Below are positions 1 to 7,296 of a stretch of DNA of 40,917 nt, piece after piece. Source of the DNA: Methanothermococcus sp. SCGC AD-155-M21. GTDB lineage: Archaea; AGJL01; Methanococci; Methanococcales; Methanococcaceae. Made by a program: the position numbers and the translations under genes. Position 1 is the first letter of the stretch, and each line of letters begins with the position of its first letter. Below the pieces are notes generated by a model. That model was not told where the DNA came from. It worked only from the letters and a program-made list of their open reading frames with translations, and searched no databases. The stretch spans positions 1-40,917 of the forward strand of contig JAHEPY010000003.1 of assembly GCA_019561565.1 (NCBI GenBank), written 5' to 3'.

Positions 1-552
1 TCTGGGACACCAATATCCAACCCTTAGATCCTTTAATAAAAGGTCCTTTTCATAAGCCTTTTTTAAAGTCCACCATCCCATTTCAATATACTCACTTTCT
101 ATGGGCATATAGGCATTTTCCCAATCTAACCATATTCCCAAATTTTTAAATTGGCTTTCCATTACTTCCTTGTTTTTTAATGCAAACTCCTTACATTTTT
201 CTATGAATCTTTCAGTTCCAATTTTTGTTTCAATATCCTTCTTTGAATCTATGTTAAATTCCCCCTCTACCTTTACCTCTATGGGAAGGCCATGCATATC
301 CCATCCAGGTTTATCCAATACATTATAATCCTGTAATCTTTTAAATCTTAGGACAGTATCCTTTATTATTTTATTCCACGCTGTTCCTAAATGTATTGCC
401 CCTGAACAGTAGGGAGGTCCATCCACAAAATAGTACTCTGGATTATGTTCCCTTAATTTTTTTACCTTTTCATATATATCATTTTCATCCCAAAATTTCT
501 TTATTTCTAAATCTAATTCCCTAAAATTTATGTTTCCCTTTACTTCCTCCAT
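1..552 (-). CDS. ileS: Isoleucyl-tRNA synthetase, N-terminal part (runs off window)
   Basis: This class I aminoacyl-tRNA synthetase charges tRNA-Ile in the cytoplasm. The frame is open from an ATG at 552 down to base 1, giving 184 codons ending ...DLRVGYWCPR, and continues outside the window. The class I HIGH-type motif is visible as HLGT in GAIHLGTAWNK (about residues 56-66), preceded by YFVDGPPYCSG, which is typical of the IleS/ValS/LeuS group. The later WENAYMP and WWTLKKAYEKDLL segments read like the beginning of an archaeal IleS. The gene begins 568 bases downstream of the top6A stop, so it probably has its own promoter. ValS is the main alternative, but the N-terminal NFRELDLEIKKFWDEN pattern favours IleS. 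Confidence 0.88.
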   Translation of the reverse strand, partial: MEEVKGNINFRELDLEIKKFWDENDIYEKVKKLREHNPEYYFVDGPPYCSGAIHLGTAWNKIIKDTVLRFKRLQDYNVLDKPGWDMHGLPIEVKVEGEFNIDSKKDIETKIGTERFIEKCKEFALKNKEVMESQFKNLGIWLDWENAYMPIESEYIEMGWWTLKKAYEKDLLLKDLRVGYWCPR

Positions 553-1120
553 AGATTCACCTTTTAATTGATATGCTAATAATAATAAAAATATTTAAAA
601 TATTAAATAAAATTAAATAAGATTTATAAAATTAATAGATGTTAAATATAGATTTAAAATAAATTTATATTAATTTTTTATTTATTATAGCCAGGACATA
701 ATTTCTTAACTCATAAATTACAAGATATTATAAAAAGATAGATTTTAATAGAGGGAATTATTATAAATATATCTCTACCTTACCTTAGCCTAAGGTTCAT
801 AATGCCCGTCCTGTAAGAAATGCCCTTTCCCTTAGTACTCAGGGTATAATGGGTTAATAATGGGATTTTTATTTTTTTATGAATTTATCTTTTTTTAGAT
901 ATTAAAATCTTAAATTACTTATTTTTATTTTAATTATCCTTTATTTTTTTAATTATATTATTCTTATTATGATATTTTTTTAAAATAATAAATTTATATT
1001 AATTTTCATAATTTATTTTTTATTCTAATTATTTTTTATTTATTTACTATTTATTTACTATTTTTTTATTGTAATACCTTATAGAATATTTTAAAGTATT
1101 AAATAAAGTTTTTATACATT
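553..1120. other. 568-bp spacer with a GC-richer islet at about 690-860
   Basis: No credible protein gene is seen between the ileS start and the top6A stop. Most of the spacer is almost pure A+T, but about 690-860 is conspicuously richer in G and C and contains several CCC/GGG runs and a 15-bp palindrome. A TATA-like TTATAAATAT lies at about 762-771 on the plus strand. In AT-rich thermophilic methanogens such islets often mark structured RNAs, but I cannot fold a recognised RNA family (no tRNA, C/D or H/ACA consensus that I trust). It could equally be the long leader or promoter region of ileS. Confidence 0.4.
782..796. repeat. 15-bp perfect palindrome ACCTTAG-C-CTAAGGT
   Basis: Seven bases on each side of a central C form an exact inverted repeat. 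It sits inside the GC-richer islet about 230 bases upstream of the ileS start. Its symmetry and one-base centre suit a dimeric protein-binding site better than an RNA hairpin. No regulator can be named from the sequence. Confidence 0.45.
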
Positions 1121-2218
1121 TTATGGCAACCATCCCTTTGAATCATCTATTTTTGCTGGAAGATATTCCTCAACAACATATTTTAAACCATACTTTGCCA
1201 AAGACTGCTGTTCAGCCCTTTCCTTCATTTCAACCATTTGATTTAATGCCTTCTGCCACTCAGGGAAACTTCTTATAAAATCATCATTTTTTAAACCATC
1301 CTTTAATCTCTTTATATCGTGCTCCTTTAAGGGATGAGTAGGCAAATCATAATCAATAATATCTTGGGGCGTAACTCCAATTAATCTAGCCTCTGGGATG
1401 GCCAACTTATCCGCCAAATGAACAGCCTTACCACTACCTACCTTTAAAGTCCTGTATATATTGAGGTACCCATAGGGATCTCCATCTGTAAATACCATCA
1501 CAGGAAGATTATGCTCCTCATTTAATCTCTTTATAAACCTTCTTGTGGCTCTTGCAGGAACTCCCTTTAAGGATGCCAAAATACAGTTATATTTTTTCCA
1601 AAATTTTTCAGCATTCAATCTGGCAAACATACCTGCTGTTTCTATTGCCAATATAAAATCTGCATCTGTTTCAAATTCTAATTTAGTAATATCGTTGGGA
1701 ATATTATAGGCTCCACTTCCTAATTTTTCACAATCTATCTTTAACTCTTCCCCTTCTGAGGTTTTATCCACTATTCTTAAGGGCCCTATTACAGAAGAAC
1801 CATCCTCTTCAGGAATAAATCCAAGTTCTTCCCTTAAAAAGGTAAGTGAAGCCTCAAGATCCTCTATAACACTATTGGATGGCTGCTGATCATCAAATCT
1901 TGCTTCACCCCAGTTTTTTGAGACATAGTAGGCCTCCCTTAGTGTTGAGAAATCATCTGTATCCAATAACTCCTTTGAAAATTCCATCATTTTTATAGTT
2001 TGTGCAAATATTTTAGCCTGATTAACAGTTAGGGTCCGCTCTTTCTCCTTACCTATCAACACAAATGTTCCCTTTTCCCTATCAAATTTGGCATTGTTTA
2101 AACTTCTAATTGGAAATTTAAGTTTTGGCCGCCTTCCCTTTAAAATAAGATTATACATCTCATTTGCAACATTGACAATCCTTTTTTTGGCTTCTTCTCT
2201 TATCCTATGTGATACCAT
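1121..2218 (-). CDS. top6A: DNA topoisomerase VI subunit A (Spo11-like)
   Basis: This is the DNA-cleaving subunit of the type IIB topoisomerase, which works as an A2B2 complex with the ATPase subunit Top6B to relax and decatenate DNA. The 365-residue length is normal for the family. The winged-helix/CAP part carries LREAYYVSKNW, where the second Tyr (about residue 98) is the expected nucleophile. The Toprim domain follows with the conserved Glu in LAIETAGMFARL and the metal-binding DxD in FTDGDPYGY. The ATG at 2218 is preceded by a good GGTGGA ribosome binding site. The top6B gene is not next to it; the neighbours are ileS downstream and ftsZ divergently upstream. No odd features are seen in the protein. 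Confidence 0.95.
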   Translation of the reverse strand: MVSHRIREEAKKRIVNVANEMYNLILKGRRPKLKFPIRSLNNAKFDREKGTFVLIGKEKERTLTVNQAKIFAQTIKMMEFSKELLDTDDFSTLREAYYVSKNWGEARFDDQQPSNSVIEDLEASLTFLREELGFIPEEDGSSVIGPLRIVDKTSEGEELKIDCEKLGSGAYNIPNDITKLEFETDADFILAIETAGMFARLNAEKFWKKYNCILASLKGVPARATRRFIKRLNEEHNLPVMVFTDGDPYGYLNIYRTLKVGSGKAVHLADKLAIPEARLIGVTPQDIIDYDLPTHPLKEHDIKRLKDGLKNDDFIRSFPEWQKALNQMVEMKERAEQQSLAKYGLKYVVEEYLPAKIDDSKGWLP

Positions 2219-2235
2219 AATTCCACCGTTAGATC

Positions 2236-2285
2236 AATAAATAAATCTAATAAATAAATCTAATAAATAAATCTAATAAATAATA
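2236..2285. repeat. 13-bp tandem repeat, three full copies and a partial fourth
   Basis: The unit AATAAATAAATCT repeats exactly at 2236-2248, 2249-2261 and 2262-2274, followed by a partial copy (AATAAATAATA). It lies just upstream of the top6A ribosome binding site in the top6A-ftsZ divergent spacer. It may be slippage-generated; a role in top6A transcription is possible but not shown. Confidence 0.8.
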
Positions 2286-2424
2286 GAAAGTATAATAAAT
2301 AATAATTAAAAAATAATAATTTTTATATTTTTATTTTTAATAATTACTTTATATTAAAAACATATATAAATAGAGGCATATCTATAAAAATATAAAATAA
2401 AAAAAGGTTAATATATAAAAATAT

Positions 2425-2528
2425 ATAAAAATATATTATGTAAAAATATATAACCTTATATAAATGTATATAAAAGTATAAAAATATATTATATTATATA
2501 AAAATATATAAACTCATATAAATGTATT
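2425..2528. repeat. Two imperfect direct repeats of about 45-50 bp in the top6A-ftsZ spacer
   Basis: The copies lie at about 2425-2469 and 2478-2528. Each contains an AAAAATATATTAT block, a second AAAAATATATAA block and a closing CATATAAATGTAT-like block in the same order; they differ by a small insertion and a few substitutions. The rest of the divergent spacer (2219-2732) is nearly all A+T and contains TATA-like stretches for both genes, but no protein gene. Confidence 0.6.
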
Positions 2529-2732
2529 AATAGTATTAAATTTTATAAAGTCCATTTGATTTTATAGGTATATCATGTAAATAATAATTTATATTTATTA
2601 AAGTATTATATAATTGAGTATTATTATAGTTATTTAAAAAATACATATGAAATACATATAAATATCTTTTTAATAAATTGCCCCCATAATTATAATATAT
2701 TTTCATTCATTAAAAACAGTGGAGGTAATACT

Positions 2733-3827
2733 TTGAAATTTTTAAAGAATATTGCTCTTGAAGAGGACAACTTATCAGAAGGCCCACAAGAGTTATCTGA
2801 TGTAGATAAAGAACTTTTGGATATAATAAAGGAATCCAAAATTAAAATTACAGTGGTAGGATGTGGCGGTGCTGGAAATAATGCACTAAACAGGCTTGCA
2901 AAAGAAGATATAATGGAAGTAAAAACCGTAGCAGTAAATACTGATGCCCAACAACTTATAAAGACTATGGCCAGTAGGAAAGTCTTAATAGGTAGAAATC
3001 TTACAAGGGGTTTAGGTGCCGGTGGTGACCCAATCAAGGGAGAGGAATCTGCAAAAGAGAACGCTGAAGACGTTAAAAAGGCCATACAAGATTCTGACAT
3101 GGTGTTTATAACCTGTGGATTAGGAGGAGGAACTGGTACAGGCTCTGCCCCTATTGTAGCAGAAATATCCCGAAAATTAGGTGCCTTAACTGTTGCAGTG
3201 GTTACCCTACCATTTTCCATGGAGGGTAAAATCAGAATGGATAATGCAATATCAGGACTTAACAAATTAAAGGAAGTGGCTGATACCATAGTAATAATTC
3301 CCAATGATAAATTATTAGAGATAGTTCCAAATATGCCCCTTAGAACAGCATTTAAAGTTGCAGATGAAATACTTATAAATTCTGTGAGGGGAATGATAGA
3401 CTTAGTTCAAAATGTTGGAGATATTCACCTTGACTTTGCAGATGTAAGGGCTGTAATGAGCAATGGTGGCGTAGCAATGATAGGTATTGGGGAAAGTGAT
3501 TCAGAGAACAGAGCCAAGGAAGCCATAAGTATGGCATTAAATAGTCCTCTATTGTGTGTAGATGTGGATGGAGCCAAGGGTGCATTGATACATATAACTG
3601 GTCCAAAGGATATGAGTGTAGAGGAAACAAGGGAAATAGTTTCAACAGTTACAGAAAAGTTGGATGAAAATGCAGTTATAATATGGGGTACCACAATAAA
3701 CGAAGATAGTGAAAATACTGTTAAGGTGTTGCTAATAGTAACTGGAACAAACTCCTCTGAAATCACTCCATTTTCCACACCAAAGGGTAAAAAGCCAGTA
3801 GTTATTGATATATTACCAAGTATCTAA
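2733..3827 (+). CDS. ftsZ: Cell division GTPase FtsZ (FtsZ1 type)
   Basis: This tubulin-like GTPase polymerises into the cytokinetic ring at mid-cell. The 364-residue protein has the N-terminal nucleotide-binding VVGCGGAGNNA (about residues 41-51), the signature GGGTGTGSAP (about 131-140), and the VTLPF and NDKLLE segments found in FtsZ. A charged N-terminal extension of about 35 residues precedes the GTPase core, as in other Methanococcales FtsZ1 proteins. The start is taken as TTG at 2733 because a strong GGAGGT lies at 2721-2726 at the right distance and no ATG fits. It is the first gene of a plus-strand run ftsZ-secE-spt5-rpl11, an order typical of Methanococcales. Confidence 0.96.
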   Translation: MKFLKNIALEEDNLSEGPQELSDVDKELLDIIKESKIKITVVGCGGAGNNALNRLAKEDIMEVKTVAVNTDAQQLIKTMASRKVLIGRNLTRGLGAGGDPIKGEESAKENAEDVKKAIQDSDMVFITCGLGGGTGTGSAPIVAEISRKLGALTVAVVTLPFSMEGKIRMDNAISGLNKLKEVADTIVIIPNDKLLEIVPNMPLRTAFKVADEILINSVRGMIDLVQNVGDIHLDFADVRAVMSNGGVAMIGIGESDSENRAKEAISMALNSPLLCVDVDGAKGALIHITGPKDMSVEETREIVSTVTEKLDENAVIIWGTTINEDSENTVKVLLIVTGTNSSEITPFSTPKGKKPVVIDILPSI

Positions 3828-3837
3828 GGGGAATACC

Positions 3838-4074
3838 ATGGCAGAACCTAAGAAAAATGACAATAATAAAGGGGATAAAAAAATAGATAAAATTGAAAGT
3901 ATAAAAACCTTTTTAAATCAGTGTAAAAGGGTGCTAATGATATTGAGAAGGCCCACCAGAGAGGAGTTTTTAAATATATCCAAGGTTACAGGCCTTGGGA
4001 TATGCTTCTTAGGGTTATTGGGCTATATAATACATGTGCCCATTACCTACCTAAAGGGACTCATAAAACCTTAA
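3838..4074 (+). CDS. secE: Preprotein translocase subunit SecE (Sec61 gamma)
   Basis: This small tail-anchored subunit clamps the SecY channel in the cytoplasmic membrane. The frame is open from 3805, but the ATG at 3838 is chosen because it lies just after the ftsZ stop (3825-3827) with AAGGGG upstream, giving 78 residues. After a lysine- and asparagine-rich head comes the amphipathic stretch with CKRVLMILRRPTREEF, the conserved SecE cytoplasmic helix. One transmembrane helix follows (GLGICFLGLLGYIIHVPITY) and then a short LKGLIKP tail. It is tightly coupled to ftsZ (10-base gap) and so is probably co-transcribed. The usual partner spt5 follows only after a 374-base AT spacer. Confidence 0.93.
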   Translation: MAEPKKNDNNKGDKKIDKIESIKTFLNQCKRVLMILRRPTREEFLNISKVTGLGICFLGLLGYIIHVPITYLKGLIKP

Positions 4075-4448
4075 CATTTAAATTTAATTAAGTTATTTAA
4101 AAATAAATCTACTATATTATATATTAATTAGTAAAATATAAATATTACAACATAAATTTTATTTAATGTTTTTATGTAGGTAATATTTATTTATTTTTAA
4201 TTTTTCCATATACTCATTATTTTAATGTATCTTTATATAATACTTTATTTTAAATTATTTTTTAAATTTATATTTAATTATAATTTATTATATTTTTATT
4301 ATTCTATTTTTTAATATAAAAAAAATAATCTCATTTATAGGAATATCCTTATTTTTATTATATTAATTTTATTATAACTTATTTTAATAGGTTTATAATT
4401 TTAATTTAATATTATTTAATATATTTAATACTATTTTGGTGATTACAT
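4075..4448. other. 374-bp A+T-rich spacer between secE and spt5
   Basis: I see no coding or structured RNA signal here, only very AT-rich DNA with many TATA-like stretches. At its end GGTGAT (4438-4443) is a clear ribosome binding site for the ATG at 4449. The spacer probably contains the promoter for spt5, but no single TATA box can be chosen with confidence. Confidence 0.5.
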
Positions 4449-4876
4449 ATGATATATGCCATTAGGACTACAACAGGCCAGGAAAAAAATGTTGCAGAGT
4501 TTTTGGCCTCAAAGGCTGAAAAAGAGATGATTGAGATATATTCAATACTTGCCACTGAGGATTTAAAGGGTTATTTACTGGTGGAGGCTCCAAATAGAGG
4601 GGCTGTTGAGGATCTAATAAGAAAAACATTTAAAGTAAAGGGGAATCCTCAATAGAAGAACTTGGCCATTTACTATCTCCTCATAAAATAATTGATAATA
4701 TAGATAAAGGTAATATTGTGGAGTTAATAGCAGGGCCCTTTAAAGGAGAAAGAGCCAGAGTAATGAGGGTAGATAAGCACAAAGAGGAAATAACCTTAGA
4801 ATTAATTGATGCAGCAGTTCCAATACCTGTAACTGTTGGAGTGGAGCAGGTTAAAATAATATCCAAAAATTCCTGA
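4449..4876 (+). pseudogene. spt5: Transcription elongation factor Spt5/NusG, frame broken
   Basis: Spt5 binds RNA polymerase with Spt4 and aids processive elongation. The first frame (4449-4655) encodes the NGN domain, starting MIYAIRTTTGQEKNVAEF and ending ...KTFKVKG. The KOW domain then continues in another frame as SIEELGHLLSPHKI and EIIAGPFKGERA-like VELIAGPFKGERARVMRV, ending at the TGA at 4874-4876. The break is at the G4 run at about 4640-4643, and the net change equals a loss of one base modulo three. Compared with my memory of the family, about four linker residues also seem to be missing, so a deletion of about 13 bases is possible. The gene is essential, so sequencing or assembly error is the leading explanation. 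Confidence 0.85.
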
Positions 4877-5126
4877 TTTAAAATAATTTAATTTTTAAAT
4901 AATTTAATTTATAGAATAAATATAAAAATCATACGTAAGGTTTAAATAGATAATGAGAATATAAAGGTTTAGAATGTTATTAAAATAAAATAATAATATT
5001 TAAAGATCAATAAAAAAGTTTTTAAATATGAACTTTAAATTAAAACACGAAAAATTAGCATTAATATTATTATTTATTTTTTATATTAAAATTAATTTAT
5101 ATTAAATAATTATTAAGGTGAGTAAA

Positions 5127-5609
5127 ATGGGTACTGAAGTAGTTGAAATATTGGTAACTGGAGGAAAAGCCACAGCAGGGCCTCCATTAGGTCCAGCCAT
5201 TGGGCCTTTGGGCGTAAATATTATGAATGTGGTAAAGGAAATAAATGAAAAAACAAAGGATTATGAAGGAATGAGTGTTCCAGTTAAGGTTATTGTAAAT
5301 ACTGATGACAGATCCTTTGAAGTAGAGGTAGGTATTCCTCCAACATCGGCTCTAATAAAAAAGGAATTAAAACTTGAAAAGGGCTCTACAGAACCAAAGC
5401 ATAAGATAGTTGGCAACCTTACAATGGAACAGGCCATAAAAATAGCAAAGATGAAAATAGACTCCATGCTATCCCATAATTTAAAAAATGCTACAAAGGA
5501 GGTAATAGGGACCTGTGTATCCCTGGGAGTAAATGTAGATGGAAAGGATCCTAAGGAAGTGATAAATTTAATAGATAGTGGAGAATATGATGAACATTTT
5601 AAGGAATAA
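5127..5609 (+). CDS. rpl11: Large ribosomal subunit protein uL11 (archaeal L11)
   Basis: L11 binds the GTPase-associated region of 23S rRNA and supports factor binding. The N-terminal domain contains the hallmark [20 protein letters not shown]; the C-terminal RNA-binding domain has the [18 protein letters not shown] and [17 protein letters not shown] stretches. The frame is open from a GTG at 5118, but that codon overlaps AAGGTG (5115-5120), which is a ribosome binding site for the ATG at 5127, so I choose 5127 (160 residues, MGTEVVEIL...). It is the last gene of the ftsZ-secE-spt5-rpl11 run, 250 bases after spt5. L10, L1 and L12 do not follow; the next gene is on the opposite strand. Confidence 0.96.
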   Translation: MGTEVVEILVTGGKATAGPPLGPAIGPLGVNIMNVVKEINEKTKDYEGMSVPVKVIVNTDDRSFEVEVGIPPTSALIKKELKLEKGSTEPKHKIVGNLTMEQAIKIAKMKIDSMLSHNLKNATKEVIGTCVSLGVNVDGKDPKEVINLIDSGEYDEHFKE

Positions 5610-5627
5610 AAAATATTAATTTTTTTA

Positions 5628-6368
5628 TTATTCATCTACCTTTTCCCTTTCTAAGTAGTACTTGGCTATAGCCCTATGGAATATCACATCAATTGGGAAG
5701 GATATTATTCCATAAATTAATATACCAATGAAGGGGATAATTGAAACAACACCTACAATACTATATACTATAAAATACAATATCAGCATTAAAATATATT
5801 CAAGAGAGATCTTTTTAAGTATGTTGAAAAACTCAAAGAATCCAGAAAATCCCTTTTTAGCAAAGTTCACTGTTGCAAGTGGAGTATATATTGCAAGTGC
5901 TATGGATGCAACCATGTAATACAATACTGTTATTATAACAAATACTGACAAAGACATAATTATAGATAATAAGTCACCAGAGGTTAAAATTTCAAATCCT
6001 GCCGTAAAAAATATTCCAACTATTAAAAATAAAATAGCGGGTAAATATACTATTAACGATATTATAGTCAATGCAATATAATATAAAATTCCATCTTTAA
6101 TAAATTCCATATAATTACTCCAGTCGGGAAGAGTATCTATTCCATTAAGGGTATTTTTTATCACGCCTATATAATATCCTGTCAAGAGCATGCTAACAAT
6201 TAAAACAGGTATAATTATAAAAATCATTGCATATGGCCCCAATAGTAAGGATGATGCTAAACTGATAAATATAATAAAAAATAACAGTGAACTACCAATA
6301 AGTATTTTTGTCCAATCTGATGTAGCATATCTAAATGGTTCCTTTAGGTATTTTTCTAGGAAGGACAT
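5628..6368 (-). CDS. DUF4013-type multi-spanning membrane protein
   Basis: The function is unknown. The 246-residue protein begins MSFLEKYLKEPFRYATSDW, has about six hydrophobic segments (for example ILIGSSLLFFIIFISLASS and YYIALTIISLIVYLPAI), an ...DTLPDWSNYMEFIKDGI loop between the second and third, and ends with a short charged tail (EREKVDE). The LPDW..Y...F.DG loop and helix pattern match what is known of the DUF4013 family of archaeal and bacterial membrane proteins. The start is set at the ATG at 6368 because GGGGTGAT lies just upstream; a GTG at 6377 would overlap that site. It is convergent with rpl11 (18-base gap) and probably monocistronic. Confidence 0.75.
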   Translation of the reverse strand: MSFLEKYLKEPFRYATSDWTKILIGSSLLFFIIFISLASSLLLGPYAMIFIIIPVLIVSMLLTGYYIGVIKNTLNGIDTLPDWSNYMEFIKDGILYYIALTIISLIVYLPAILFLIVGIFFTAGFEILTSGDLLSIIMSLSVFVIITVLYYMVASIALAIYTPLATVNFAKKGFSGFFEFFNILKKISLEYILMLILYFIVYSIVGVVSIIPFIGILIYGIISFPIDVIFHRAIAKYYLEREKVDE

Positions 6369-6496
6369 AAATATCACCCCATTTTATTATATATAATTTG
6401 TTTTTTTAATAGTATATATAATTTATTTTAAAATTATTTTTTATTTTATCTACATATTTAAGTAATTCTTTTCCATTTTTCCCATCTTATTTTTTA

Positions 6497-6605
6497 ATTA
6501 CGGGAGGGGGGCAAATCTGTTCCATTCCGATCTAAGGGGAATTTTTATATTAAACAGGATTATTAGCCACTTGTAGCAAATGTTCAAGGTGCCTAATTCC
6601 TCTTT
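6497..6605. other. GC-richer noncoding islet between the type I RM operon and the DUF4013 gene
   Basis: This stretch stands out from A+T-only flanks, with a G-rich GGGAGGGGGGC block and two small inverted repeats. One is ATTCC/GGAAT at about 6524-6542, directly followed by five T on the plus strand. The other is CACTTG/CAAGGTG at about 6569-6592. No open frame covers it. It lies just beyond the end of the type I RM operon (minus strand) and upstream of the DUF4013 gene. It could be a small RNA, a terminator region, or the remnant edge of an inserted island. Confidence 0.35.
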
Positions 6606-6615
6606 TTCATATTTA

Positions 6616-7291
6616 TTATAATCTCAACAAATGGCCGCTATTTTTTAGCCAATCTTTATACTGCTCGTAATAAGGCATAAGTACCTTAACTTTATTCCAA
6701 AATGTTTTTTTATGGTTATACTCCACTAAATGAACTAGTTCATGAACAACGACATAATCCAAAACATTTAAAGGGGCCATTATGATACGCCATGAAAAGT
6801 TTAAATTTCCTTTGAGAGAGCACGAACCCCACCTTTTTTGTGCATTGGTTATATTGATTTTATTATATTTAAATCCACCTTTTTTTGCATACCACTGAAC
6901 CCTTTCTAAAATCTTTTGATATGCCATATTTTTATACGACTTCCCTTGCCTGTGGCAGTGCTTCCCTTGAAAGATAAAACCCATTCTCAAATTTTAAGGG
7001 TTCTTCCTGAGAATCCACAATTTTTAATCTGTAATAGTTCCCCAGATAGAGAAAACCTTCACCATTAACAAATTCCTTTGGAGCATATTTTGGGTCTCTT
7101 GAATCTATGTATCTTTTTTTACTTTCTATCCATTTTTTATGCCTTGCGATAACTTTCATTATTGTTTCGTCAGTTGCCTCTAAAGGGGACCTTATAATTA
7201 ATGTGCCATCGTCAGTTATCTGCAAGGCAATGGTTTTCCTTTTCGTGCGTACTATTTCTTCAATATCAATATTCAGAGGACTTTCTTGCAT
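6616..7291 (-). pseudogene. YgjP-like (DUF45) zinc metallopeptidase, frame broken
   Basis: This family has a DUF45/YgjP metalloprotease domain and is frequently encoded beside type I restriction genes; its exact role is not known. The first frame (6932-7291) gives the N-terminal part MQESPLNIDIEEIVRTKRK...REALPQAREVV. The second frame gives KNMAYQKILERVQWYAKKGG, then QKRWGSCSLKGNLNFSWR, the zinc-binding VVHELVHLVEYNHKKTFW (HExxH with a downstream His) and the C-terminus at 6616. The break is at about 6926-6936 in a T/A-rich stretch; removal of one base would restore a continuous protein. The ATG at 7291 is chosen because AAGTGAT precedes it; it lies 6 bases past the hsdR stop, so translation is coupled. 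Confidence 0.82.
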
Positions 7292-7296
7292 AAATA

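Noticed and set aside
690-860. tRNA or C/D box RNA in the GC-richer islet
   Set aside because: I could not build a cloverleaf, and no convincing C and D boxes or H/ACA pair were found on either strand.
2690-3778. Long minus-strand open frames opposite ftsZ (for example 204 and 117 codons)
   Set aside because: They are antisense shadows of a clear ftsZ gene; their translations show no family features and no ribosome binding site.
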